This document shows, piece after piece, positions 32,361 to 43,988 of a stretch of 64,000 bases of DNA. How positions within the stretch are numbered: position 1 is the stretch's first letter; every line of letters begins with the position of its first letter. Position numbers and translations under genes: made by a program. The DNA comes from Lyophyllum atratum (taxonomy: Eukaryota; Basidiomycota; Agaricomycetes; Agaricales; Lyophyllaceae): NCBI GenBank assembly GCA_014905825.1, contig JACGCN010000004.1, positions 2,046,001 through 2,110,000 of the forward strand, given 5' to 3'. Under the pieces are notes generated by a model. The model did not search any database and was not told the origin of the DNA. It was given only the letters and a program-made list of their open reading frames with translations.

Positions 32361-33403
32361 TCACAGCAAAAACGGTACCACAGCCTTCCGTTCAGCCGGG
32401 TACGCCCCCCCAAAGCGGCGGCGGTACCACCCATGCCCACGTACAGCTCTCGGAAGCATAAGCAACACCTCTGCAATGAGGAATATATGCGGTGGCTTAA
32501 GCGCCGGCGCGAACGCCTGTGCCGGGGCCCTTACATGCCAATACAAGATCGTCGCGAAGGAAGTCCAGGTAGACGGGTCGAGAAGAGCGAGGAGGGAGGA
32601 AGGCGCAAGAAGGGAAGGCAGGGCGGCGAGTGAGAAGGGGAGAGGCGCAGCGGCGAGTGCGTACCCCGTCCACTCGATCCATTCACACAAGTAGTTAGGG
32701 AACGAGACGTATTCGAACAGCCCGCCCCGGGGGATGGCGTAGTGCTCCCCCCCTCCCGCTAAGTCTTTCTTGGTCTGGGCCTTACGCCGGATGTCGAGGA
32801 GAATCTCGTCGTGGTAGATGTTGCCCGCGAAGCCTACCGCCCACAGAACCACGCCCAGCACGAAGGTGGGGCGGGAGAGGAGGGAGGGGCCGAGGAAGGC
32901 TTGAGCGGTGGGGGCGGAGATGCCCGCGCCCATCAGGGCGCCGTTGACGAGGTTGAAGGCGACGGCGAAGAGGGGGACTGTGATGTGGGATTTGGAGCGG
33001 GAGGGCGTGCGGAGGGGGGAGATCAGAGCACGGTTGGCGTAGTGGATGAGGTAGAGCGCGCCGAGGAGGATTTGTGGGGGGGTGAGGGTTGGAGGTCTCG
33101 TGGGGGAGAGGGCGGGCCAGACTGGGGAGGTGAGGAAGGTGTAGAGGAAGACTAGGGGGGAGACGAGTTCCATTATGATCCATGATTTTATGCCTGCGTG
33201 GGAGGGAATTAGTAATAGATGGGGGAAGTGGAGGATCCGAAGGAGGTGTACGTACCGTCGACGAGAAAGATGCTGTCGCCGGAGGGCGTGAATCGACCAA
33301 AGGGGGCATCGATGAAGAAGGTCGTGAAGAAGCCTGCAAAGGCGGAGAGCGTAAAGTATTTGCGCGCCACGAGGTATACATACAGCACCTGGTCGGGGGT
33401 CAT
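32361..33403 (-). CDS. 3-oxo-5-alpha-steroid 4-dehydrogenase (SRD5A) family membrane protein, intact copy C
   Basis: Two exons (33403-33256, 33193-32361) give 326 residues. Hydrophobic segments (YFTLSAFAGFFTTFFI, PLVFLYTFLTSP, ILLGALYLIHYA, FVLGVVLWAVGFAG, SLLALL) imply a multi-pass ER membrane protein. The conserved C-terminal half shows GNIYHDEILLDIR, AIPRGGLFEYVSFPNYLCEW, WTGYALA, LLMLPRAVRGHGWY and AYPAERKAVVPFLL, all matching the NADPH-dependent steroid 5-alpha-reductase signature. Family members reduce the delta-4 double bond of 3-oxo steroids or related enoyl lipids; the fungal substrate is unknown. It shares an 83-bp intergenic region with the divergent family X gene. Two close pseudogene copies (A, B), an older one (D) and several fragments lie in the window. 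Confidence 0.88.
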
Positions 33404-33486
33404 GGTGGTGGTCCAACTTAGCGAGGCGGTCGTTGCCGTGATTCGTTCCAGCTGTCACCTTTCCATCCATCATCACCTCTCCAGTG
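33404..33486. promoter_or_regulatory. Short shared (bidirectional) promoter region
   Basis: Only 83 bases separate the start codons of the SRD5A-like gene (minus) and the family X gene (plus). No TATA box is seen. A shared control region is inferred from spacing, supported by recurrence of the same head-to-head pairing at 50.9-51.1 kb. Confidence 0.5.
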
Positions 33487-34924
33487 ATGCTCTCCCGTTC
33501 TATTCCACGCGTCCGCTGGCCGATAGCGCGTCCAAGACACGTTTCGTGTCCACCCCCCGCCTCCCTTCCCCATCCCCGAAACATCTCATGTCCACCCCCA
33601 CCAACCCCCCCAACCCCCACCTCCACCTCCCACCGCTACTGGCGGCGCAACCCCCGCCCCCCCTCAGCCCTCGTCCCCACCATCACCACCCTCCACCCCT
33701 CCCACCTCCAACCCCAAGACTTCATGGACCTCTCCAACCACACCATGTCCCGCGTCTGGGTCGCCTCCCACAGCGCCAGCATCTTCTACTACCTCTCCGC
33801 CCGGCACACCCGCGCCGCCTTCCCCCCTGATTCGCGCGGGTTCCTGTATTACCACCACGACCCCAGCCTCCCAAGGACTACAGCGCAGATCCGCTTCCGC
33901 CTGACACCGCGTGACGACCCGGGGCTGTTCGCGGAGGGGCAGGACTTGGTGGGGAAGTATGGGGAGCCGTGGGCGATTGATTTGTTGATGCTCAAGCAGC
34001 CTTTTTACGAGCCGTTCCTGACGCAGCTCATCCGGGACGGCCTGGTGGATCCGGAGTTCATGCGGGGGGTGAGGGAGGGGTGGAAGGGGCATTGTAGGTC
34101 GAGTATTGATGGACCGAGTGTTCATTATTTGGAGCAGCCGTTTAAGCTGGACGTCGCGCTGAGTGATACGGTGCGCATGTATACGCCGCATGCGATTGGC
34201 CTGGGGTACCTTGCGGACTTGTTGTTTAGGGAACGACGGAAGAACGGAGGTGGGAGGCCGTATTCCGGTACGCTTACATTAATCCTTTTCCGGTTATCGT
34301 AAGTTACTTATGGTACACGTAGGACGCATCCTCGTGCGATTCGAACGCTCGACGGAGCCGGAACACGCGGGCACCAGATCGCTCGTCATACGCGTCCTGA
34401 AGATCCTCGAGCCCATCCAACCAGTCACCCCCGGCTACGACATGTATCTCCCCGTGCCGGAAGAGGGTCAATTACTCAAAAAGCTCGGGCGGGGTGTTGT
34501 TCAACCCTTCTCGATAGACGTGGATAAGCCACTTGGAAAATGGAAAGACAAGGGGACGTTGACGTATTTGTTACAAGGTGTGTGTGTTGACTTTTCGGGG
34601 GGGGGGGGGCTGGGAGCTGACGTGCGAAGTAGAGGATGAAGCAGGTAGTCGGTAGGAGTGGGTACCGATCATCTTAAGGACGTGCTACTACCCCCGCCGC
34701 ATACCCTAGCACGTCTCTACGTGTCATCGGCGCACCAGTGTCTAGAAAACTCACGACCGCCGCCTTCCGAGTTGTCTGTATCCCGCCCTGAGACGGCTTC
34801 GCGCTTGTACTTTGGCGGGAGCGAGAGCGGGAGCTGGAAGGACGCTTCGGGAAACACACGGCTGTATATATTCCAACGGATGAGGCTCCCCTGGCACCGT
34901 GTCCTAAGGGCGAGGACATACTAG
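33487..34924 (+). CDS. Family X protein, copy 1 (unrecognised, conserved)
   Basis: Three exons keep phase: 33487-34267, 34323-34579 and 34649-34924 (437 residues). The second intron's exact borders are less certain. The N-terminus MLSRSIPRVRWPIARPRHVS is Arg/Ser-rich without acidic residues, like a mitochondrial presequence (inference). Landmarks shared with copy 2 at 49422-50907: MSRVWVASH, RGFLYYHHDP, TTAQIRFRLTP.DDP, PWAIDLL, PSVHYLEQPF, RFERSTEPEHAGTRSLV, ILEPIQPV.PGYDMYLP and LYFGGSESGSWKDASGN. Acidic and aromatic residues dominate; no membrane segment is evident. I do not recognise the family. The open frame and conservation across two copies argue for a real gene. Confidence 0.7.
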
Positions 34925-37225
34925 TTGTTCTTGGGAGATGTCCTTTTTTTGTTCTGGTTCGAGTTCAAGAGGAGTAACCAGGTTTTTTGATATGTCCTAG
35001 AGAGCCATAAGCGCCATCGTGGAGAACGCAAGCCAGCAGCCCGGCCCATTCTCAGCATTAAGCCGCTTTGGCTTTGGTCCGAGTCTTACCAAGTTCGTCA
35101 TGGTCCCCATTTCACTTCCTCTTCCTCTATCCTAGGCTCCAACATCACCTCCGAGTGTGACTGGGGCAAGGTCCCGACGACCCGATCAAGGGCTCTACGG
35201 TGACAGCGAGCACCGAATGAGTCTCGTGGTTGGCCTTCTCTTGGAATGGTAGCGGCACATCTTCTCCGACGTCTCGATGGTCGCCCGAGTCGTCATGATC
35301 ATCATCATCATCACCGCCACCCGCTTCCTCTCCCGAATCCGTCAGCGTCGGGTAGGAGAAGGTGAATTTAGAGGATGGTGTCGTTGAGGGATGGACTGGA
35401 AGAGGATAACATTCAATCGGGCGATGTCGATTTAGATCACTGTGCCGAATACTGCAAAGAGAAAGGTCGGTAAGGCTCGGAGAGAATGTACCTGATGATA
35501 TGATGCAAACACTATCCCATAACTATCCAAGTTTGACGTCAGAGACTCGCTGGCTGTATCAGTCACCACGATGCGGTCCCCGCTCGTACGACCACGAAAT
35601 TGAAATGTGCAGCATGAAATCATCCCGCGTATTCATGATGTCTCGAGAACTAAGGTATGCTTTTGTGTTGGTTTGGCTTCGACGACCTTCAACCCAGGAC
35701 TTCGGTAGAGGGAGACGTTGGGTCGACACTGTACCTGTGTATCCTGCAGTAAATTCTTAGATTATGTCACGACTTGGAAGTGAGTGCAGCCCATACTAGC
35801 CCATATACGCTAAATGACATGGCATAAAGTCATAGGGTTAGGCGAGCTTGGGTCACCCGTGGTGGCTTGTACTCGAGTACTGAAGAACAGCAGGACACGT
35901 TAAGTTAAAGGAAGCCTGACGCTGAGAGGAAGAAGGACTGACAAGAATTCGATGTTCATATCCTGCACCAAATCCACATGCGCTCTACTCTCCCTCATTT
36001 TAACCTCCTCTGCGGTCAGAGCGGTCACGGTCGTGCAACTTCCACTGCCATTGGTGCCAGTGCCAAGCCAGTGCCGCGCCCGACAATTATATGAATCATG
36101 TGACTCGACCATCTCTCAGACCCGTAGACGGTTGGCCACGATCCCAACATGGTCCAGGCCTACAGTTGTGTATTAACGCCATTAAATTAAACGCCTCTCA
36201 TTTACCCACCAAAACGTCTAGCCAACCCTGTTACACGGTGTTCATCAACAATACGCACGACTTAGCCCTGGTGCTCACTGCTTTTCTATTATAACGCTGG
36301 ACAAGTCTGGGACCGTAGTTAAACAGTTCGGGTGAGCTGCATGCCTATACAATGCATCGTGGAACTTACTGGAACGGCTTCAGATCTTGTATTTCGTACG
36401 GCTGGTGTATCTCATGTACAACACCTGATGATTTTCTTACGTCAAGCCATCTCTTAGTTGCAAGAATATAAGCTGAAAACATAGAAGGACGACTGATATG
36501 ATAAGAGCGCGATCTGACATGATGCGTCTCTGCGGATCATCAAAACCCTTGTTCGCAACCCTTCTCAGATTCGATGTAAACTTGGAGCTTAATTGTACTG
36601 ATGTTTTTGTTCTAGTCGATACAGCCTCTGCACTGTGAAGAGCTTCTGTTGCTGGAAGCGACATTGTGTTTTCCGGAATGTACTTACTTATGGATGAGCT
36701 TTTCGAAGATGTCGGACGCGATGGTTACTATGATTGATGTGGGTCCGTGGTAACCATGATTGATGTGGGTCCGTGTCGTTGAGATGCTTGAATACCGAGT
36801 AAGTCCCTTGCTCGTCATGATCACATACTGCGCTCACTTTTTCTGAGGTCCATTCACTTCGCACCAGTGTAACATTGACCAATCCAAGTATCCTTCGACT
36901 CCCCCCAAATAATCTCGAGCCAAAAAGACATCCAAGCCATCGATTTATCCTCAACTATTTTTAGAATGGCGGTCCTTGCGAATACAACAAGATTGATGAA
37001 AACTCTTGTTCCAAACTCGGTCGTGGGTCCAAGTTATGACAGGTTCGTCAGCACACAATAGCCTCCTGACGCCTGCATGGACCCACAATGCTACATCCCT
37101 CTGACTAGGACGCCCGGAGGTCACTGCATTCGAGAATCGGTAGTCAAGGACTGCAATTATACTTTCTTTTATTTCCATCTGCCCACTATTGTTAAAGACG
37201 TATTTGTTCTCTTCCTAGGTGCGCT
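34925..37225. other. Long intergenic region, no convincing gene
   Basis: About 2.3 kb. A CATCAT microsatellite lies at 35298-35312 and a 26-base tandem duplication (TGATTGATGTGGGTCCGTG twice) at 36730-36778. A minus-strand frame at 36664-36437 (75 codons) ends in a hydrophobic segment (ALIISVVLLCFQLIFLQL) and could be a small membrane protein, but nothing else supports it. The rest shows only short frames. Confidence 0.45.
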
Positions 37226-37230
37226 CTTCA

Positions 37231-37237
37231 TATAAAA
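37231..37237 (+). promoter_or_regulatory. TATA box of the first kinase-like gene
   Basis: TATAAAA in CTTCATATAAAAGTTCG, 80 bases upstream of the ATG at 37311, with a pyrimidine-rich stretch (TGTTCCCTTCTCTACTCC) between them. Confidence 0.6.
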
Positions 37238-37310
37238 GTTCGAGGGGATGTGAGCGTCCTCGTCATCTAATAGCATCCCACTGTTCCCTTCTCTACTCCG
37301 CACACACGGT

Positions 37311-39511
37311 ATGAGCTCCATCGACGATGACCTGGGATTTTCCCTTTCCCAGGACTTCCCAGGCGACAACTTCCAAGAAACCACCCTAGTTCGAGATTAC
37401 TTTGAATACTCTATGCCAACTCTCACGAGGGATAAGGACCATACACCATCCCGCAGCACCAGGCTTCCCGCTTCTTTTGACCGCCATCTTGAGAAGCATC
37501 TTAGGATCGACCGGGTCGTCTATCTACCGGCATTTCTCGCCGACCTCAAAGCCGTCGCCGAGGATGCTTTAACCAAATATATCCACCAATTTCCCCTTCC
37601 TCCAACGGCCGGCACGTGTTTCCCGGATCATGGACTCCGAGAACGTAGCGTTGAACAGGCCCTGTTGCAGAGAATTCTGAATGAGAAATCCGTCGAAGAA
37701 ATCTACTCGAGGACCGTGACAAGGCATTGTTCTATCGTCGCCTCCACTCTGGAATTTCAACTCCCTGTGTGGTCTAGTGTTCATCTTCGATGGCAAACAA
37801 TACACGGGAAAGAAGAAAACGAAAACCACGCGATTGCGGATGGCTTCTTAGAGATATCCGATACATCCCCCGCGTCATCTCTTCCGATGGAGTACCTCGA
37901 TGTACCAAAAGACTTCCCGGTTATTGGTGTATGGGAGTTCAAGAACATGCGGGCCGGCAGCATCGAGGTCTTCGAAGCGATCCTAGAACACGCCACCATG
38001 AGTGAGTTTCCATGGGAAGGGTGCCAAATGGGAAACTTCTGCGCGATCGATCATCCTGTTAAGTCTGGCGGAGTCCTGAAGACGTGGTCGAAGATGGGGC
38101 CTGATGCGAGCCAAAGCGTTGTCTCTCCACCGGTGATGCCTCCGCCGCCTTCACATCCTATCGATAAGGTGGACAGGGTGCATGCGTCTCACATGGTGCA
38201 GCAAGTAAGGCTTTACCTTGTGTTCGTTAGTCACGTCCGACTGCATCTACTGACGGAAGCATACTAGGTCATTGCTGAGATGGTGAAGCATGACACTACC
38301 TTCGCATGTCTACACTCCGGACATTCCGAAGTCTATTTCAAGCGTGACAGAAAAAACAAGACACTATACGTTTCTGACATCGTCCAGACTGATGCTCCAG
38401 GTCACGGCAGGCTGATCACAGGGCTCTTCATTGCGATGCTTCGCGACGCGAAAGAGCGATCTGCTCAGATGAAGCATGGGCACCCTCCTACATGGTACGA
38501 ACCGTGTCCATCCAAGGGGCCCGAGCTTTCTCCGAAGGTAAATGTCTCACCATGACTCCAAACTGCCGTCTACTAGACTGATAGCTCCGTAGAATTTCAT
38601 AACAGAAGCGCGGACCCGGCAGTGGCTCATTTTGACCTCCACAGAGAATAAAAAATGTCCAGTACTCTCCTTTTGTCCCAGATCACCTTATTTCCGCTCC
38701 CCTTCAGTCACTGTTGGAGCGACAGACTTTACGTTAGAAAGTCCAGTCGTCTCTATCAGTATTTCACCCCAGCACTATACATCTAAAGGGACTCTCAGTA
38801 TCTCCGGGCGCGTGTTCCCCGGAATTCGTGGACACTACTCGAAATTGGTCGTGGTCAAGTGCAAGACTAGAGACACGGAATTGGCAAGACTTCGAAATGA
38901 AGATCAGGCGTATCGCGACCTGGCAAAGGCAGGCGTGACGTGCATTCCACAACTCATAGGACTTTTCCTTCACGCTAATACGGAGGGTAATCCGATCATC
39001 AAGGCTCCTTACGCATGCCTCGTCATTGAAGATGTTGGCAGTGAGTCGCTGGAGGATTGGTGGAAGAGTGAAAAGTGTTTTCCTGAATCCACGGTGTGCG
39101 TTCAAGTTGACTGCCTATTTGTTTAAGCCCTTTTCTCACATTGGCTATAGGCAGGATACCTTGAAAGCGCTCAAGCAATTCCACACTCGTGACTACTGCT
39201 ATGGAAAACTTGCGCTTCATGATATACTTATCCTCCCAGAAAATTTGAGACGGAATGGTCGCAGCCCCATCTACTTCGTCAGTCTCGGGAGCGTCTATAA
39301 GACGGCAGAGGCGTGGAAAAAAGAGGAGGAACTCAAAGCCCTTGAGAGGCTTCTGAGGAATCCTCTAAAGCACCAGTTGACGGAAGCAGAGAGTGGTGAT
39401 CCCTCGGACGACGGGGAGTCGGAGGATGATTCCCACATCACTCAAAGACCCAGACTCTTCGACTCCGAGACAACGTCTAGTACCGCAGTTTTATCACGTC
39501 GAATGGAGTAG
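37311..39511 (+). CDS. Kinase-fold protein lacking catalytic residues (probable pseudokinase)
   Basis: Four exons: 37311-38204, 38268-38537, 38593-39093 and 39155-39511 (673 residues). The first half is a conserved N-terminal region shared with the next gene (for example VIAEMVKHDTTFACLHSG, GHGRLITGLFIAMLRDAKER). The kinase-like part has a beta-3 Lys (KLVVVKCKTRDTE), a possible alpha-C Glu (ARLRNEDQAY) and a hinge (ACLVIEDVGSESLEDWW). Where kinases have HRD.....N it reads CYGKLALHDI, and where they have DFG it reads FVSLGSV. Both catalytic Asp residues are therefore missing. The C-tail is acidic. It resembles fungal FunK1-like kinases by layout; that is inference. The paralogue 170 bases downstream keeps HRD, suggesting a kinase/pseudokinase pair. 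Confidence 0.8.
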
Positions 39512-39679
39512 ATTCCGGAATCTGATACAGTAATGCTAATATCAGGACATTCATTAGTATGTACTACATATGCACTCTTATTTTAATTTAGGTACTTATT
39601 CATGTCGCGTCGCGATTCGCCATCACGCCCATGAGTCACATGTCATTGTTGGCTTGTGCAGAACTCAAACACGTGACAG

Positions 39680-42244
39680 ATGAATGTTGAAAGGTTGAAT
39701 CAGAACAATGAGCTTGAATCGTCCCAGCGCCAGTCCAAGTTCCAACTACTACCCAGGTCCACCGTCTGCATTCCATTATCTTTTCGCAGCTTGCGTGGCG
39801 AAATTATCATGCAGCGCGTGGGAATAGACTATATAAACCACGAACTTACCCTCTTGATGCAGTGGAATCCTCCACTGCAGTCTCCGGATCTGGACCCTGA
39901 CGATCCAAGGGTATGCCCCAGTCTCACCGCACCCTCAATCTTCTACGACAAACATCTGGACGGAAGACTTTTGCTGAAGAGGGTTCAAGTTATTCCATTG
40001 GCGACGGACATCTCCCGAGCCGTGAACGTCACGTCGCAGTCGCTCATCGCCCGAAAGGTGCCTATTTCATCTCACCGTCCCAGAGACTCGTTTCCGTCAC
40101 AGCAATTTCGTTCTCGGTACCCGTCCAGGGTGCGAATAAAAGATGCACAATCCCTAGCTGAGGCATACCAAGAGACCACCGGACTATATTCTAGCGTTGT
40201 CTCCTCCATGTTTCTGCTCCATCCACGTGCAAATGGCTGGGAGAGTGTAATGATCTGGGGTTGCACCGGGCCGGCTAACGCGGGGGAACTTGACGCGTTC
40301 AGTCAAAACTATGGTCTTATGTTTATCGGGGGGAAACGCGGTGAAGAGAAGCTGCAAGGGTATATGGATGAAAGGACGCGCGAGACGTTGCGCATCGTAA
40401 AACGGAAGTATAATGGCTTAGCGTATTGGGAAGTATTTGCCATCTCGAAAGAGGCGGAAGATGTTCTCGAGGGGATGGAAGTCGCTGCTTGGGCAGACAG
40501 CTTCCCATACCAAGTATGCGGCACGAAGGGGTACGCAGCGCCGCCGAATATCCATTTCAATTCTGCGGATGCATCCATGACGGGGTGGGGAGTATCAGTA
40601 TCGTCGCTTTCCAATCTCCCAGTCGCAAACCGGACTCTTTCCACCATCGCCACGGAATTGGCTCAACGTGGCAAGGTGCCCACCCCAGAGAAGGAACTTA
40701 TCCCGCTTCGAAGGAGTTCCCGTTTGCGCAGACCTATCGCCACAAGAAAAGGGAATGCGAAGGGATCTTCGGCGAACGCAGGAGAAGCAGGGGAGCCGCC
40801 GAGGAATACTGGGGTCTCATGGCCGAAGGTTACTGTGCCGGCGCGGACTATAACTTCCACCAAAACAACTGCAAGTGAAATGGCCAGCTCTTTCTTACAG
40901 AGGGTATCTCGCGAATCTTTCAACGGTTATAGAATCGCGTACTGACATCCATTTCGACAGGCCTGGGCTCGGTCCGTGGAGCAAAACACGACATACACCG
41001 TTTTCTACTGTGGAAATTTCGAAAGGATCGGCTTTCGCCACCGCTCCAGCCAGACACTTTTCCTGTCCGAGCTTATCCGAGTGCCCGAGTGCAAGAACCC
41101 GGGCTACGGGAAGATCCATATGGGGCTTTTCATATCGATTGTGAAAGATGTGATGGATCGTACGGAGCTTGAGCGTCAACAGGATGAATCGCCTCCGTTT
41201 GGCGGTCAAAAAAGGCGGCGGGGAACTGGTGCTTCGGCTCCGAACAAACGGTACAAGACGAGGGCGATGGCTTTGAAGGAGCGGAGCGAGGCGGAGGAGC
41301 GGATGAGGAACCAGGAGGTATTGAGTTACATCTTCTTCTTCATCCACGCACTGACTCTCCTCATAGATTGTAAAACAAAACGCTCGAGGACGGCCTTTAA
41401 TGTTACTCGAGCTACGCTACGGCGTCTACAACTCCCCGGCCCCAGCGTCTCTCTTGCGCACGCACAGCATCCAGAAGGACACCTATGGACCCGAGGAGTA
41501 CTTTTCGATCGTTTTCACTTCGAGAATTGCGGGTGGTGCGACTGGCGTCGCTCATGGTGCTACCCTCCGACTCCTCGCCGCGGACGGAGAAGTTCGATGC
41601 GTCGACGTCGTTGTCAAGCTATCCTTCAAGTCTGCACAAAAGGAGCGCCTACGACATGAGTATACCATCTACGAGCACCTTGCAACGCGGGGAGTCAAGG
41701 GCATACCATTCGTGTACGGATTGTTTGAGGACGTCGAGACAGATACCATGGCGCTTGTTATGAGCCATGTTGGTACAGCCCTAAAGTCTCTCCTGCCCGA
41801 CGACCGAAGCTACGGGACAACCGTTTCGGAATCAGCCAGGTGGGTGTATTGTGGATACACGATCCCGTCGTCTCCAGTCTGAACTTCCGTTTTCTGTCTA
41901 GGGAGGCATACCTTCGTGTCCTGGGTGACATTCATGAGGCTGGTGTGCGCCACCGCGATATTCGACCAGAGAACCTGACGCTGGATGGCGATTGCGTGAG
42001 CATCATAGACTTCGATATGGCGGAGCTGAACCCTAGCGAAGGGGCCAAGCGGCGCGAAATGCGTCACATCACGGATTTGCTGAATGGACATTATCGTCCG
42101 CCGAATGAATTCCCTAGCCTGGCGACTACCCCCGAAGGAGAGACGGCTCCAAGGCCAGGATCTTGGGTGCCACCAGTGTATGAAGACGAGGAGTATGAAG
42201 ACGAGGAAGACGAGGATTCCATTTCGTCTGGTGGTGTTGTGTGA
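39680..42244 (+). CDS. Fungal protein kinase (FunK1-like), paralogue of the preceding gene
   Basis: Four exons: 39680-40903, 40961-41317, 41367-41839 and 41902-42244 (798 residues). The N-terminal half parallels the preceding gene (QNTTYTVFYCGNFERIGF, GYGKIHMGLFISIVKDVMDR). A basic stretch (KKRRGTG, NKRYKTRAM) may be a nuclear signal. The kinase domain has VVVKLSFKSAQKE (Lys), HEYTIYEHL (Glu), a hinge MALVMSHVGTALKSLL, catalytic loop VRHRDIRPENLTL and IIDFDMAEL, so DFD replaces DFG. Asp and Asn of the active site are present and activity is plausible. The tail is very acidic (EDEEYEDEEDED). A TATATAA at 39829 lies within the first exon and could indicate a shorter transcript starting near 39857. 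Confidence 0.82.
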
Positions 42245-42540
42245 GGAATCTCGAAGTTGGCAGTGGGTGAGTGACAATGGCCACGGGGATGAGACATGTT
42301 GGTGGCGCGTGATTGGCTGCCTATAGACTCTCAATCTCACTGCTCTACGACGTTGGCCAAAATCCATATTCAATCGACGACGACGCGTTGTAATCACCGA
42401 CATGCACTCGATAACTGCACCTTTTGCATCCCGCGTCGACGATCCAAGATGTATTAACACATACCTCCGAGAACCACTACAAACACATGAATCCTCCTCC
42501 CACCCCCCTCGTCCACAAACGGCCTACACTCCGAACAGGC
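42245..42540. other. 3' flank of the kinase gene
   Basis: Nothing recognised; a 216-codon antisense frame (42460-41810) runs over the kinase exon and is a shadow. Confidence 0.4.
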
Positions 42541-43250
42541 ACCTTGGTCCCCTTCCCGCGGAAAGCACTGGTGATTGAATGTTAGCCTCACGATTTCAAC
42601 GGGACGTCAAACTCGAAATCGATGCGTGGGTTTCAGATATCGTCTCGCGTATTGTCATCAACTTCATTGAACTTCATCTCTCTTCATGGTGCGGGTGGGA
42701 GGGGGTGGGAAGGAGGTTACGCACTGATGGGGCGGTTGGGTCTCGGACTGCGTCTTTGTGGGAAGTCGGATGGCGGGCAAGGTTGAGCTGTGAAGAATAC
42801 GGGCGAGTTTGGTACACTTTGAGCTGGGCTTGGAAGATCTGTTGCCTGAGTGCGGGCTTCTCAGTGTTGGCGCATCGGTGACAACCAATGTACTGGTAAC
42901 CTTGGTCCCCTTCCGCAGAAAGCACTGATAATTGGATGTTAGCCTCTCACGATTTATTCCAATGAGACATAGACTCGATGCGTAGGTTTTAAATTCAGAT
43001 ACTATCTCACGTTTTGTCATCAACTTCGCCTCAGGGTTGAACTTCTTCTCTCTTCATGATGCGAGTGGGAGGGGGTGGGAGGGAGGTGTACGCACGGATG
43101 GGGTGGGAGGGTTTTTGGCTGCTTTTTTGGGAAGTTGGATGGTGTCCGGGGTTGGGGAGGGGCGGGTCCAGTGCTGTACGATCTGGGCTGGTACGAGCTG
43201 TTGCCTGGGTGGGAGCATCCCTGTCGCTAGCGCGTCAGGGACAACGGATG
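42541..43250 (+). repeat. Tandem direct duplication, two units of about 355 bp
   Basis: Unit 1 (about 42541-42890) and unit 2 (about 42900-43250) both begin with CTTGGTCCCCTTCC followed by GCGGAAAGCACTG or GCAGAAAGCACTG. They share TGTTAGCCTC, CACGATTT, TTGTCATCAACTTC, TCTCTCTTCATG and GGTGGGAGGGGGTGGGA. Divergence is moderate with indels, so the duplication is not recent. No frame is conserved between the units. Confidence 0.7.
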
Positions 43251-43988
43251 TTCTAGTAGTGGTCGAGTTGAAGAGATCAGAGAGGCAAAGATATGGGTTC
43301 AACCTAGATGCTGAACAATGCCATCGTCGGGATGACCGTGGGGGGAAGGATAGCACCATCTACAATCTTCAGCAGTCCTTAGACTTTCCGTGTCTCAGTA
43401 AGGTGTCATCCGCAATGAAACTAACAAGGAAATAACGCATTTCTTCAGGACTCTGACATGATCTCCAGTGGCAGCGCCTTCCATGAGCCAGTATCGATAT
43501 TGACATGGAAATTGCTGGTTGAGATTACGTCGGTAGGTCCAGTATGTAGGCATGGACGCGTCCATGTCCTCCTATTCCAAAGAGGGTCATTTTAGCATAT
43601 TTCAACCAGGCGATCGCGAATACGCGATAGACGTGATCGGCCACGCGAATTCTTGAAATGTAGGTTTACTATTTCAAAGACATGCGTCATTTCCTTTATG
43701 AAGAGTTGGGAAGGATTTTATTTGGCGAGTAGATTAGGATGAAGTCGGGGTCGTCTCCAAGTCGTCTCCATTCAAGTCGAAGAGGAAGTTATTATTTACG
43801 TAATTTGGATGGCTTCCATTCTTGGGTTAGCAATGGTTGATACCCCAAATGATAACCCTAAATGCAAAGAGCCGTAGGGTTTGTTGTTTCTCATTTCTCA
43901 TCGCGGGCTCTCGACGAGCAGCGCCCTTTCTGAATGCTCGTCGCTGCCCACGACGCCCACGACGACATCATTCACGCCCACATCCCCA
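43251..43988. other. Intergenic, presumed promoter of the following large gene
   Basis: No gene is supportable. The final 150 bases before the ATG at 43989 are C-rich and likely the leader. Confidence 0.4.

Noticed and set aside
37311..39511. First kinase-like gene as a pseudogene
   Set aside because: The catalytic residues are missing but the four-exon frame is intact, with a TATA box and good splice sites. A pseudokinase is the simpler reading.
39829..39859. TATATAA at 39829 as the promoter of the second kinase gene with a start at 39857
   Set aside because: The spacing to that ATG (about 25 bases) leaves almost no leader. The frame is open upstream to 39680, so the longer model is kept and the possibility is only noted in its entry.
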